From contig CM064501.1 of assembly GCA_032716605.1 (NCBI GenBank), positions 23,946,514 through 24,010,513 on the forward strand: a stretch of DNA of 64,000 nt, read 5' to 3'. Below, piece after piece: positions 1 to 11,290 of the stretch; position 1 is the first letter of the stretch, and the number at the start of each line of letters is the position of its first letter. Below the pieces are notes generated by a model. The model was given only the letters and a program-made list of their open reading frames with translations, was not told where the DNA came from and ran no database searches. The position numbers and the translations under genes were made by a program. The stretch comes from Paralithodes platypus. Taxonomy: Eukaryota; Arthropoda; Malacostraca; Decapoda; Lithodidae.

Positions 1-1004
1 TGGCATGCATGTACAGTAATTACAGTTAACAGACAATTATTATTATTTGGCATGCGTGTACATTACTTACAGTTAACATACAATATTTGGCATACGTGTA
101 CAGTACTTACAGTTAACAGACAATTATTATTATTTGGCACCATGCGTGTACAGTACTTACAGTTAACAGACAATATTTTGCTTGCGTGTACAGTACTTAC
201 AGTTAACAGACAATTATTATTTGGCATGCGTGTACAGTACTTACAGTTATTATTTGGCATGCGTGTACAGTACTTACAGTTATTTGGTATGCGTGTACAG
301 TACTTACAGTTATTTGGCATGCGCGTACAGTACTTACAGTTATTTGGCATGTGTGTACAGTACTTACAGTTAACAGACACTTATTATTATTTGGCATGCG
401 TGTACAGTACTTACAGTTAACAGACAATATTTGGCATGCGTGTACAGTACTTACAGTTAACAGACAATTATTATTATTTGGCATGCGTGTACAGTACTTA
501 CAGTTAACAGACAATATTTGGCATGCGTGTACAGTACTTACAGTTAACAGACAATTATTATTTGGCATGCGTGTACCGTACTTACAGTTATTATTTGGCA
601 TGCATGTACAGTACTTACAGTTATTTGGCATGCGTGTACAGTACTTACAGTTAACAGACAATATTTGGCATGCGTGTACAGTACTTACAGTTAACAGACA
701 ATTATTATTTGGCATGCGTGTACAGTACTTACAGTTATTATTTGGCATGCGTGTACAGTACTTACAGTTATTTGGCATGCGTGTACAGTACTTACAGTTA
801 TTATTTGGCATGCGTGTACAGTACTTACAGTTAACAGACAATTATTATTTGGCATGCGTGTACAGTACTTACAATTAACAGACAATATTTGGCATGCGTG
901 TACAGTACTTAGTTAACAGACAATATTTGGCATGCGTGTACAGTACTTAGAGTTAACAGACAATATTTGGCATGCGTGTACAGTACTTACAGTTAACAGA
1001 CAAT
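1..1004. repeat. Minisatellite, 26 variant copies
   Basis: A core of about 26-30 bp (TGGCATGCGTGTACAG followed by TACTTACAGTT) recurs 26 times. The start of the window cuts the array. Units come in a short form of about 30 bp and a long form of about 40-48 bp that adds AACAGACAATATT or AACAGACAATTATTATT. The two forms alternate irregularly, and single-base variants are scattered. The unit is free of stops in several frames, which creates spurious open frames on both strands. No transcription signal is seen. Confidence 0.95.
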
Positions 1005-1495
1005 TTGATAACAGGGAGCCATGAACAGGATGTTGGTTCATTATTCGAACAGCTAGCAGCGGATTTCGAAGCTCCGCAAACCAACTCGACCTAAAAACCA
1101 ATGTAATTTCTGGCTGATACCCATACTCACCCACAGACAATTGACTCCGAGAGCACCAGACATTTGTGGTTTGATCATTAGCTAAGTAGATAGCATTACA
1201 ATAACCATTTACAGTCAAAGAAAATCCAATATCCTATAAGTTAGCGACGCAGACAGTATTATTTAACAGGCACCACTGCAAACCCTAGAATGCAAATACA
1301 ATTACTGCCGAAAACGTGGGGGTTGTATTCTTAATCATAAGTGAAGGGTGATGAGTTTCCCTATGTTAAATGGTAGATGCGGAAATGCATGATATTTACA
1401 TATTGTAAAGTGAGCTGCATTATTATTTGTAAAGGCAACAACATTATTCTCAACATTTCCTACCGATAAGTACACTCACGCGTACTAAATGCTGC
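1005..1495. other. No recognisable gene
   Basis: Unique-looking AT-rich sequence directly after the minisatellite. The last array units run on the left side into sequence containing short inverted motifs around 1055-1080. I see no coding similarity, transposon terminus or RNA gene here. Confidence 0.4.
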
Positions 1496-1561
1496 TCCTC
1501 CCCCCGCCCCCCCCCCCCCCCCAACTCCACGCTGGGCAGGTGGTAGGGGGGGGGGGGGGGG
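1496..1561. repeat. C-tract and G-tract inverted pair
   Basis: A run of about 27 C with one G (1496-1522) is followed after 23 bases by 16 G (1546-1561). The two tracts are complementary and could form a hairpin. The G tract alone could form a G-quadruplex and the C tract an i-motif. Homopolymers of this length are also prone to assembly error. Confidence 0.85.
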
Positions 1562-2249
1562 AGTCCACGTCTACCCCAACTTCCAACCCCCAACTATCAC
1601 CAACTCTCCCACATTACTCCTCTAACTGCCAGTTAATGATTAGCCACACTTGTTCTCATGCCTTGTAAATTATAGCTAAACCATCATTGCACACGCTTAC
1701 AATGGCCAACATTGATTTATTATTAGGAATTTATTGATACAATGTGTAATTGCATTCTCAAATTTAGACTCTATGCCAACGAGGATAGAACAACATGAGA
1801 GGAAACTGAGTGAGAAGAGTGATATCAAGAGTAGGCAAGTGGCATTCTCAGACGCCTTATTCTCGCACTTTCGTTGTTGTTGTTGTCGTTGTTGCCGAGC
1901 TCACGCCGGGTCCATACACTTGTTTGAGTTAGTGTTTATCTGCATGTCATCTGCTTAGGTATATAATTCGGCTATGCATAACTTTTGAGCTTGAAATACA
2001 CACACATGAGTTTGGATTTACAATTAAGATAACTATTGTAATAATATTGACAAATTATGTTGGGTGACGACAAAAATAATGCTGACAAATAAGAATCATT
2101 CATATCAGCAGATGGACTCACGGAGGTAAGGCTGATGTTGGTGGTCAGTTATTTTTGTTCGTTTATCTCGCCTGGAAGAGGGATTAATCCTGGTCCTTAT
2201 GTCCAGTTTTAAAATAGCTCTCAAAGCATACTTTTTAAACAAATACTAA
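1562..2249. other. No recognisable gene
   Basis: Mixed-composition sequence with a (GTT/GTC) triplet-rich patch around 1870-1895. No homology or structural signature is recognised on either strand. Confidence 0.4.
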
Positions 2250-2960
2250 AATGTAAATATATGTCATGTGTGTGTACGTACGTGTGTGAGTGTGTGTTAT
2301 GTGTTTTGTAAGTGTCAGTGTGTGCATCTCTAGCTTTTTGTGTACCCGTATATGGGTGCTTGTAGTATTAGTTTATTTATGTGCGCAATTCTTCACTTTT
2401 ATGTTATCGGAGGTGCTTAAGTTTGTGAATAACGTGAATCTATGGCCACGGGAGTGTATGTGTGTGTACTGTGTGCGTATGTGAATGTATCACTTGTGTG
2501 TCTCTGTATATAGGCGTTAAAGTCTCCATGTATGTATACTAAATATTTACCTTTCAAATTAATATAGCTGCATAAGTATGTGAATAGTTGTGAATGTGTA
2601 CACTTTGGTGTGTGTGTGTGTGTGTGTAGGCTCTTTTAATTATCTATGCATGTACCGATACATAAATTATAATGTTTGCCATCATTGCAGGGAAGGTTTA
2701 TAAATTCTGCATGTGTATAAGATGAACCTATGTTCCTCTTTTACCCTGTTTATTAGTGAAAACTCTCTAATGCTCTAATAGTACAGTACTCCTGCCATAT
2801 TGTTGTATTGTTGTTGTTTGTTAAATACATTTATCTGTAGATTAATTTAATGTTCAATGTTTTACTTTTGATTTGTGTTGTGTAGTTCGAGTAATACTAG
2901 GTGCCTTGATTAAGGAGAGTTACACTCATAAGGCTCAGTCAGATAATATTCGTGTAACAT
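2250..2960 (+). repeat. GT-rich region resembling a LINE 3' UTR
   Basis: This stretch is rich in TGTGTG runs, with a pure (TG)n at about 2611-2628. It ends with an AAGGCTCAGTC motif that also occurs near 46950, where a second LINE 3' UTR of similar GT-rich character lies. I infer an old LINE 3' end, but no coding part or tail is preserved, so this rests only on composition and one shared motif. Confidence 0.3.
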
Positions 2961-2964
2961 AAAT

Positions 2965-3712
2965 CTATTGTAATCCACAGGCTATATCAAATAATCTGAA
3001 TTTAATGCGAATGTATAGACGCACTCTGCCCCTGTACAGAGCGAGAAACTGTGCAGGGGTAAAGAACACCCGGACGTGGTTGAGCACACCCAGCTTCTGA
3101 GAAGCTGCTTTAGCAATAGTGGTGATCTTTCCACGAGAGATCAGAAGAAAAAGAGACACCACAAATATTTAGAGAAGATGAAGGGTTAATGTTTATGTTG
3201 TTTAAGTGTTGGACATATTTTTATGGAAGGGGGCGGCAAGTAGACAGATGGATAAATTGAGTTTTGGAAGCATTAAAAGTAACACCATTTTCTCTACCCC
3301 AATTAGAGATATAGTACAGATATCAGAAGATAGTTGCTTTTTGGCCCCCTTACGTGAGTTTTGGAGTTCCTGTTGTGAATGATGATGTGGAAGGCTAGTT
3401 GAATTAATGTAATGTAGAGTCGTCAGCTTAATAGTGAATGCGGCTGGAGGTGCAGTTGAGAAGGTCATTAATGAATAATAGGAAGAGAATTGGAGATAAG
3501 ACAGACCCCTGAGAAACATTGGAGTTGATAGGTTTAGGAAGTGAACGGTGGCCATCCACAACAGTAGTTATGGAACAGCCTGAAAGGAAATTAGAGACAA
3601 AGGCACAGATGGAGGGATATAAACCGAAGGAGGGTAGTTTGGAAATGAGGGATTTGTGCCAGACTATATCGAAGGCCTTCGATATGTCTAGCGCAACAGA
3701 CATATAATGCAA
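2965..3712 (-). pseudogene. CR1/Jockey-type LINE reverse transcriptase fragment
   Basis: Read on the minus strand, this encodes pieces of a non-LTR reverse transcriptase. From 3712 downwards come the palm motif ALDISKAFDIVWHKSL, then the block VSQGSVLSPILFLLFINDL with the expected QGS, then IHY where the YADD box should begin. The catalytic YADD is lost. After a gap filled with frameshifts, a second block at about 3170-3020 (KAASQKLGVLNH, then FTPAQFLALYRG) matches the post-palm region seen in better copies at 54.7 kb and 60.4 kb. No poly(A) or terminus is visible. It is a decayed internal fragment and not functional. Confidence 0.8.
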
Positions 3713-4461
3713 TGTATAATTAAATGGAAGGAGTTTCTTGAGTTTTAAACTTCTTTAGAATAGTATGTCATATCTAAGTGTAATTAATGTTTTAGCCTAA
3801 TGTTAGCCTGACCAAACATAAAAGGACGTCATTCTCCTGAAAAGGTTAATACGGAAACATTTATTTAATTATATTTTAATTTTCATATAAGAGGCAATTC
3901 CCCTTAAGATACGATAATCTTTACTAATTGCAGTAAAATCACAAAACAATTCTAACAAAATGTAAAATTAACGAAATCAATAAGTTAATTAACGTAACCG
4001 ATTACATTTTAAAATTAACTTAACTATTTAGTTAATCTTCCAAAAAAAATGACTTAAGTTTGTTGAAATTGGAAAATTAAATTGTTTATCGACCCAATTC
4101 TGATAGCTTTTCTGCAGGGTGAGATTTCATTTACAAGTAATATAATGGGCGCACATATCGAGTTGAAATTATGGGTGCATTAGAAATGATATATTTTTCG
4201 ACAGGGTAACACAAATAGAAAGTGAATACATAAACTAGGATATTGGAACTCATAACAAACATAAGTACATAATGATCAAGAAGCCCATATCATGCCACCA
4301 CAATATCAAGGTATAATAATGGTGGAAACCCGCACTGTCACGATATTCAAAAGCAGGACACACACACACACATGCAAACACACACAGACTCATTAACAAC
4401 AGCAATAACAATTTCTGACGATATAACATATTTTTCTGTACCTCGCATGAATACCGAGTAA
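3713..4461. other. No recognisable gene; CA microsatellite
   Basis: AT-rich sequence with a short (CA)n near 4359-4385. Nothing else is recognised apart from the TAA target copy at 4459-4461 that belongs to the next element. Confidence 0.45.
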
Positions 4462-5086
4462 AGGGTACTTCACACATACACAAAAAACATCGTGGGGTCC
4501 AATATGTGTCGAATCGTGGCGGTTCGCAGGTGGATTAGGATTATAAAACAGACAAAGAACCACACAACGAAGGTAATGAGAGAGCAACAGACGGTAAACA
4601 GACAGTATACAAGGGTGCCACAACGGCATAACGATAATGACGAGATACGGTTGCGAATGAGTACGATATTCGCTGGACAATTCCCTGCCCTATACCATTG
4701 TATTATGTCCACCTTACATATAGTGTTCTTCTACCTTTTTCTTAACATACCTGTCCATATTTAATTCATAATATGTTCTCATGAATCTCATCAGAACTCG
4801 AATCATAGCGATGGCGATGCGATTGCATTGCGACATAGAATGCGAATGTAATGCAAGGGTACTGTGATGACAACAAGACGTTTTTTGGCCCACGAACGTC
4901 GCGCTCAGATTTTGCCAGATTTGAAATGTTTTGGCCGGTAAGCGGTGCGATGCGAGCATATACCGCTGCAATGCCACTATTCTCACACATGATCCCACTG
5001 CGAGTACAAGACTAGACGATTGCGACGCGATCGATCGCTTATTCGTGCCTTCGCACGACGGTTTTTGTGTATGTGTGAAGTACCCT
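4462..5086. mobile_element. PIF/Harbinger-like MITE with TAA target duplication
   Basis: The left end AGGGTACTTCACACAT and its continuation ACACAAAAA are mirrored at the right end (ATGTGTGAAGTACCCT), giving terminal inverted repeats of about 25 bp. The direct trinucleotide TAA lies on both sides (4459-4461 and 5087-5089). A TWA target duplication is typical of PIF/Harbinger transposons. The 625-bp interior has no long reading frame, so this is a non-autonomous copy that would need a transposase supplied in trans. The superfamily call rests on target-site length and sequence only. Confidence 0.8.
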
Positions 5087-5671
5087 TAATGGTCCATCCC
5101 TGATTGTCTAATATTTTTCTATATCAGTCCACGTAACTATATAATTTCGAAGCTACAATTTATGTTTACTCTAATATCATCAATTACTCATCAAAGTATT
5201 TGGAGAATACAAATACGTTAAAATGAAAATCATATACCAATGTATATACGTAAAGCTCTATTTATGATCGGACGCAAATGTGAATTCTTGAAAGAACTGT
5301 ATATAAATGCAATGAATACATGCACAGGATGCAATTATTCTCTCCATGCTATCTTTGGAAATATAAGTACTATCCATTAATGTGATGATATCGACAATGT
5401 TGTGAATATGTTATTGGCGAACATTATACACACATGAAGATACACGGCAATATAATTGTGTTCAACATGTGGCTTTGTATTTCTCTATACCGGTAATTTG
5501 TTCTAAAACTGTAACTGTATTTTGATTGATGAAATCGTTTTCTTTATCAAGATTTATATGGAAGAGTATTATGTTTAAAATTTAATTTTCTCGTTCGCTA
5601 TTGTGTGTTTCCATTGTATTATGCTCAGTAACATAATAATCCTATAATACTATATTTGTCGTTGTCGTTCC
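5087..5671. other. No recognisable gene
   Basis: AT-rich DNA between the MITE and the 3' end of the minus-strand Jockey-like fragment. I see no coding or repeat structure. Confidence 0.4.
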
Positions 5672-6400
5672 CTAAGCTGTCTGGTCGAACAGCCCCGAGT
5701 CCCTAAGGAAGGCCATGGCCACGGTCGGGCTTTCCCACAGAGCTCTCAAGGAGTGTAGATTGTGTTGCTGGCATAAGTGATTGTGTGAAATGCAGTCTTC
5801 TATGATGTGTTTAATGGTATGGGGTTCTGTGTTACATCCTTGGCAGGTATCGACGACGGAGTCATTCAGTCTCTTCCGATAGCTCAGAAGAGCTGGATGG
5901 TGCCTGGCTAGGTGGACTCTGTCCTCGCGAGGAAGGAAGGATTCAGAAGGATGGATTTCGGGAGGGCGTTAAGTCTGGGTGTAATTTTATTTTGTTTGTT
6001 TGTGGTATGCTGTTTGAATGTCATTAGAATATCATATGTTACTCCTAGGATTTTGGGTGAGTGTGTGTGTGTGTTTATGGTGAATTGCGGGGTGTGTTTG
6101 TGTTCTGCTGTCCAGCTTCTGAGGAGGGTTGTGTTGGATTTGGCTGGGGATAAATCGAATTTGTTTGTAGTGCACCAGTCATGTAATGTGTTGAGATAGG
6201 GTTGAAGGAGACGTGTTGCTGTGTCTAGGTTTTGGTGTGTGCATGTGAGTGTTATGTCGTCTGCGTAGGAGGCTATGTTTATTTGGGGTGTATTGGCTGT
6301 ATTTATATAATGCATGTACAGATTGAAGAGCTTGTTTTTCTTCTGTCCAATTACTCTTCTTTCCTGTTTTACTCCAGCCATCTGGTCTGGGGTCTGAAAA
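5672..6400 (-). pseudogene. Jockey-like LINE, RT palm to C-terminal zinc motif
   Basis: On the minus strand, from about 6390 down to a stop at 5672, the sequence reads LFNLYMHYINTA, then ASYADDITLT with the catalytic YADD, then PQINI/DLSPAKSN-type thumb residues and KILGVTYD. Near the end is CQGCNTEPHTIKHIIEDC, the Cys-Cys-His-Cys arrangement common at the C-terminus of Jockey-clade and related insect LINE ORF2 proteins. The last residues before the stop (LFDQTA) also fit. Sequence upstream of LFNLYM is degraded, so the fingers and endonuclease are missing. Reading needs at least one frame change, at about 5908. A 3' UTR or tail is not evident. It is a truncated copy. Confidence 0.8.
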
Positions 6401-6508
6401 ATGCGGGCGTCATATGGTAATAACAAATACTGTATATACCCACACAGCCGCATACATAAGCAGGCACAATCCAACAAGATGAAGAGGGAGTATGCCTGTG
6501 TACATATA

Positions 6509-6790
6509 CAGTATGTCCCACGTTAAATGTAACCACTTCTTTTCCGCTGACGCCTTATTTATTTTGGTCTAGCTATATTTAGACGTTTTCGTGCAGCTTA
6601 ATTAGTAAGTTGCTGGAGTAGTAAAAATGGTTAAGTGAGATAGTTCGAAGCCTGTTAATAACTGGAAGCCCTTAACTTAACCCTTTTTACTGCCACACAT
6701 CATTTTTAAACTGCACATAATCGTCTAAATATAGCTAGAATCAAATTAAAAAGACGTCACCGGTAAAAAGGGGGTTACTAAACTAAGAAG
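6509..6790. mobile_element. Fold-back MITE, Tc1/mariner-like
   Basis: The left end (CAGTATGTCCCACGTT, on to a GTCTAGCTATATTTAGACG block near 6555-6590) is repeated in inverted form on the right (CGTCTAAATATAGCTAGA at about 6723). Inside that, AGTAAAAATGGTTAAG and CTTAACCCTTTTTACT pair again, so almost the whole 280 bp folds back. The left flank reads TATA, which would fit a TA target. The right end is eroded, so the boundary and superfamily are uncertain. There is no coding capacity. Confidence 0.6.
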
Positions 6791-6814
6791 TGTACTTCAG
6801 AAAGCGACTGTACA

Positions 6815-7234
6815 ATTCAACTACAGTGTTAGAGGTAATAACCAGACGCCCAGTGGTGGCTATATTACAACCTAATTCAACTACAGTGTTAGAGGTAATA
6901 ACCAGACGCCCAGTGGTGGCTATATTACAACCTAATTCAACTACAGTGTTAGAGGTAATAACCAGACGCCCAGTGGTGGCTATATTACAACCTAATTCAA
7001 CTACAGTGTTAGAGGTAATAACCAGACGCCCAGTGGTGGCTATATTACAACCTAATTCAACTACAGTGTTAGAGGTAATAACCAGACGCCCAGTGGTGGC
7101 TATATTACAACCTAATTCAACTACAGTGTTAGAGGTAATAACCAGACGCCCAGTGGTGGCTATATTACAACCTAATTCAACTACAGTGTTAGAGGTAATA
7201 ACCAGACGCCCAGTGGTGGCTATATTACAACCTA
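6815..7234. repeat. 60-bp tandem repeat, seven identical copies
   Basis: Seven copies of a 60-bp unit, starting at AATTCAACTACAGTG, follow each other without a visible mismatch. Because 60 is a multiple of three, one plus-strand frame is open throughout and would read a 20-residue peptide seven times. Nothing else (promoter, signal peptide, known family) supports a protein. Perfect identity suggests very recent expansion or an assembly-sensitive array. Confidence 0.95.
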
Positions 7235-7369
7235 ATCAATATGTAGCCAAGGCAAGGCACGAAATAATTATGTAACCAAAGCAAAGCACGAACGCCAACC
7301 AACATTCTTCAGTAACTCATACACAAACTTAAGTAACTTGCATTCACAATTAAGGGGAAGTTTTGGGTT

Positions 7370-7620
7370 GGCTCCGTAGACATCCATCAAACTTAAAATA
7401 ACACACCAAAATACCCCCCTTTGAGATAAATGTGTACATGCATTGGTAGAAAAGTCTACTGGCCGAAGGCAGGTTCTTCCTAACTTATAGGCTACCACTC
7501 ACCAGATAAAAGTCGATACCTAAATGGCACAAGCGGACTTGAAATTGGGCGAAAGGTCCTTAAATCGCCAAACCAATGAGCGAACGTCTTAAAATCTCGA
7601 AACTAATGGGGCTAAACATG
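7370..7620. repeat. Dispersed repeat, copy 1
   Basis: This segment shares an ordered set of short blocks with 13995-14270: CTCCATCAAACTTAAA-like sequence, a C-rich CCCCC patch, CTCACCAGA/CTCGCCAGA followed by a TACCTAAAYGGCAC block, then AATCGCCAAAC. The copies are diverged, termini are not visible and no coding region is recognised. 7235-7369 and 7621-7745 hold nothing I can identify. Confidence 0.5.
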
Positions 7621-7741
7621 AAGGAGAATGGGATACAGAATAAAAACCCTAAAGGAAAAATCTCCCCTTAAGTACCTCATAAAGTTACATACTTTAAAGT
7701 AGCTGACTTAAAAAAATTGCAGATTCGCTCCCTGACACAGT

Positions 7742-7745
<4 letters not shown>

Positions 7746-7795
<50 letters not shown>

Positions 7796-7797
7796 CT
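7746..7797. repeat. (TA)n microsatellite
   Basis: About 50 bases of almost pure TA dinucleotides, interrupted by TTTA near 7782. Confidence 0.95.
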
Positions 7798-7834
7798 GTA
7801 TAATATATTGTATAAAAATGTGTTTCATATGTGT

Positions 7835-8560
7835 TTGAAGGAGACAAAAGGAAAAGCTGCCTGTAGCAAGTGACCTTCCACTCTCCCCCCCCCCCCCCCC
7901 TCAAAGCTGAAAGAGTGAAAGACAGCCAAATTCAAGGTATGTTAGAGTAAAAATGTTTGGACACACAGAGCTTGAAGCAGTTTAAGTCATAGGATAAGGA
8001 AAGGCCATTATAGGGGGAGAGAGTGCCAGAGCTTACTTGTTGAGTAGAAGAAACTGGGAAGATCGGTTCAATCTCGGGTAAGAGAGTTGGACAAAATAGG
8101 GTTAGAAATGTGTTGAAAGGCAGGTTCCCCCTATTTTCCATAAGGGAGGAGGTATATACTGAGAAACTGAGACAGCTCTAAAGAACATTGATTATTATAA
8201 TAGCAGTAGAAGAGCGAGAGAGATTGTCGGGAACTAGTAACAGGAAGTGAATTGATGAGACAAAATGCTTTTGACTCCACCCTTTCAAGAAGTGCGGTAT
8301 GAGTGGAACCTCCAGGCACATGTGAGCAATACCCGATACATGGGTGCACGCCGCACTGTGCTTCAGTTGCAAATTGGGTCGTTGGGGAAAACACATTGAA
8401 TAGTCTAACATAGAGTCATCAGCATATGAGTGTCGAGGATTACAGGTACAGTTGAGAAGATCGTTAATTAATATTAGAAAGGGTACTGGAGACAGAACAG
8501 AACCCTGAGGAATACCAGAGTTAAAATGTTGAGGAAGTGAGCGATGGCCTTCTCTTAAGG
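7835..8560 (-). pseudogene. CR1/Jockey-type LINE 3' half, decayed
   Basis: Minus-strand reading gives QGSVLSP-like sequence near 8510, then HSYADDS near 8425 (the catalytic box), then a block ending GGSTHTALLERVESKAFCLINS at about 8300-8240. Further on is the 3' region whose plus-strand form GAGACAAAAGG...GCTGCCTG also occurs at 46.36 kb and 54.25 kb in the same LINE family. Frames are broken several times and the region between YADD and the C-terminal block is deleted. A C-run at 7886-7899 lies in the 3' UTR. It is non-functional and internally deleted. Confidence 0.75.
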
Positions 8561-9399
8561 TGAGCTCTGCTAGTCATTGTGTGTTGTCTAACTCATGTAA
8601 AATCGTCGGTGAAATGGCGGTCAATTTATCATGTCTTTCAGTCAAAACTCCAATTTATCTTCATGTCATTTCATATTTGTATTCTCATATGGATCGGAGA
8701 TGCTGGTGGCGACCTCCTGTCATGCCACGACCTCCTGACCCGGGCTGGTCTGATGAACGGGTTGACAGGTTCACACAGCCAGTCTCTGTCTCATCCTTGC
8801 AATGTGTGTAGTGTATGCGGTATTCGGTAATTCCCAGATATTATCCCTAAATTTGTATTCACGAGTGTTCAAATTTGTAATGTGCATTTTAATTCGTTTA
8901 ATTTTATTTTTTTGTGAGATTTTTGTTCTCCTATAATTTTCTCTCGCAAGTTGAACTATGCGGTTGAGTTTAACTTTCGTTTGGGAGCATCTATGGTTTT
9001 ATAGCAATTCTAGTGTTCAGTTCATTAAATTTATTGAAATTATTTATTTGCTTGAGTCATGACTTTTACAAGTGCTTGACCGGCTAGGCCTATGTCGAAT
9101 TTGTCTCGCTCGCGTCAGTCAAGGTAATTGAGTATCTTTGTATTATACTTATAAGTGCTTTATTTCACCATTCATATGTACGTACAATTTAGTTTTTCTT
9201 AACTTCAGTTTGGACTTCTAACGAGTTTTGATATTCCATCCTAATGTTTTTTTTTTTTTTTTTTTCACGCTGGAAATGTTTATACATCTATTCATAATTA
9301 GGGAGATTATCATTTGCGATCTTTTGTGAGAGTTTTATAGAGTTTTACTACACAATTTTTGTTTACGGTTCTTGTATTCCGTCTTCGGATTTTTTTTTA
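8561..9399. other. No recognisable gene
   Basis: AT-rich sequence with a T-run at about 9248-9265. No transposon protein, terminus or RNA gene is recognised on either strand. Confidence 0.4.
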
Positions 9400-10170
9400 A
9401 GTCCCCTTGTCTTGGCGGGTCGTCCGTATAACCAACAAGAACAAGAACACACAACCAGCCAGTCACCTGACTCCTGCCTTCAAACAAGCCTTACGTAAGC
9501 TTGTATTGATTTCCCCTAGTCCCAAACCATGCATGAAAGCAGACGACAGTGACTTAGGAATGGTTACAAATTGTAACCATTCCTATTGATTATGGATTAC
9601 TTATTATGTATTATGTAATATTGATTATATTGATAATTGATTATTGATTACTGATATATTTCACCATTGTACTTACAATGGTAAAATATAGCAGTAATCA
9701 ATAATCAATTATCAATATAATCAATATTAATACATAATACATAATAAATAATCCATAATCAATAATCAATAATTAATTGTTGAACGAATATACACAGACC
9801 GTAGCCGCGGTCGGGAGAGCGGCGGGGCTGCATTCGGATGAAGGTAGAAATTCCCGCTTCACTCGTCGTCTTATTTCTCACCTCACACAATAACTACACA
9901 ATGTAGAGTGTTCTAGTCTTCACCCATCGCACGGCAACTACCATATCTACCTTTGGTATGCATAAAAACTTACGCCATTTATTTGCAGATATATGAACAT
10001 CGGTAAATGACGAATTTCGAGATTAAACAGTGAATTCTCGCCTTCCGTCTTGCTTACTGACCTTCATATTGTTATTATAAAAATTGAACCACTTGGTCTA
10101 GAGATTTCTAGTTTTCACCAAAAGCAAGACAACAACAAAAACTGCCGCTTGACATAGATATAGATAGATA
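9400..10170 (-). mobile_element. Unclassified dispersed repeat, copy 1 with palindrome
   Basis: Reverse-complemented, this region matches 14385-14885 plus 17306-17470. Shared landmarks include GGTTATACGGAC, GGCAGGAGTCA, GCTTTCATGCAT, TATTCGTTCA and TCTCTAGACCA. Inside it, 9585-9763 is a long inverted repeat (arms of about 88 bp, almost no loop) built from TTATGTATTATG-type sequence, and 9558-9584 is a separate short palindrome. The other copy has only one arm, so the palindrome is specific to this copy. No coding region or clear terminal repeat is seen, so the class is unknown. Confidence 0.7.
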
Positions 10171-11069
10171 GGTAATTTTTGTTTGTATAAAAAAGTGTGA
10201 CAAAATCCCAAGAATTCTATATTTTACCCGGGTTCGGGCTTGGCGGGAGTATTTAAAGGGCCCGAAGTCCGAGGGTTAACTTAATTTTCGTTTTTACTCT
10301 CATATAACCTTCTGTTAAGTGTCTGCCTTGCAGTGGAACGCAAGTAATTAAATGGGGGCTTAGTACATCTTAGATTCAATTATAACTATTTGAATTAATT
10401 ATATTCAACTCTCATATAATGTTAAGGTGAAGTTACTTACAATGTACAGTATACTCATGTGGGTGACTGTAAATCCTTTGTATTCATTGTAACTCTTTGT
10501 AACTTCCTCCTTCTGATTTTCATGACTCAAATTCCTTTCCCACGCATTGCAAGCTTGTTTCTTGCACGCTTGACTCTCACCACATTCTGAACATGTGATA
10601 GGAAGGGTCTTGGTAATTTTTCATCAGATCTAAGGTGTGTGGGAGAGCAGGAGAGGTAAGAGGTATGGAGAAGTTTTGAGGACAGATAGACACTAGCTAC
10701 GGGGCCCCGATCATATCCCCGAGAGACTTTCTCTCAACATAGGGAAATTCTCCTTGTATATTTAATCATACTTTGTTTGAATAAATATCAACGTGGTTTT
10801 GGATACAGAGACCTTTAATTTTCCTTTACCTATAAGTATCAATATTATATTTATATGGTATAAGAGGAATGGTGGTGGCGATTTTACCTATCTAATTAAT
10901 TTATCAATCAATGAGAGAGCAGGACAGAGAGCTGAGATTCAACCTATTTCTTCTATCAACTATATAGGACCGTACTTCAAAACGTCTTCCTAATATGGTT
11001 AACTATTCTACTTAACCTGGTTAGATATCTCTTAACCTAACAAGATATATCATAACCTAACAACCACAT
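10171..11069. other. No recognisable gene
   Basis: Contains AATAAA-like sequence near 10780 and a few short palindromes (GGGGCCCC near 10700). No similarity to a gene or element is recognised. Confidence 0.4.
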
Positions 11070-11290
11070 ATTTGCAATGGCCATTAAGGAAATTCGAAAT
11101 AAAAACACAGACAGAGGGATAGAGACCAAAGGAGGATAGTTTACAAATTAGAGATTTGTGCCAGATTTTATCGAAGGCTTTTGATGTGTCTGGCGCATTA
11201 CAAAATGGTTTCACCAAAGTCGCGAAAGGAGGATGACCAAGAGTTAGGAAGATAAGAAGGTAGCTCACCAGTAGTGCAGCCCTTGACCCT
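11070..11290 (-). pseudogene. CR1/Jockey-type LINE RT fragment
   Basis: On the minus strand a short segment reads DTSKAFDKIWHKSLICKL followed by SFGLYPSVCVFISNFLNGH. This is the palm region of the LINE family found at 3.6 kb and 41.7 kb. Just upstream, in a shifted frame, is the stretch corresponding to the region before the palm that the copy at 41.7 kb encodes (SYLTNSWSSSFWDFG). It is a small fragment without termini. Confidence 0.75.

Noticed and set aside
203..841. Long minus-strand frame with a repeated NCKYCTRMPN peptide and CxxC pairs
   Set aside because: It lies entirely in the minisatellite and several other frames on both strands are also open there. The repeat unit simply lacks stops, and nothing indicates a real Cys-rich protein.
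1..1004. CRISPR-like array
   Set aside because: Repeats are contiguous, with no unique spacers of constant length, and the rest of the window is clearly eukaryotic.
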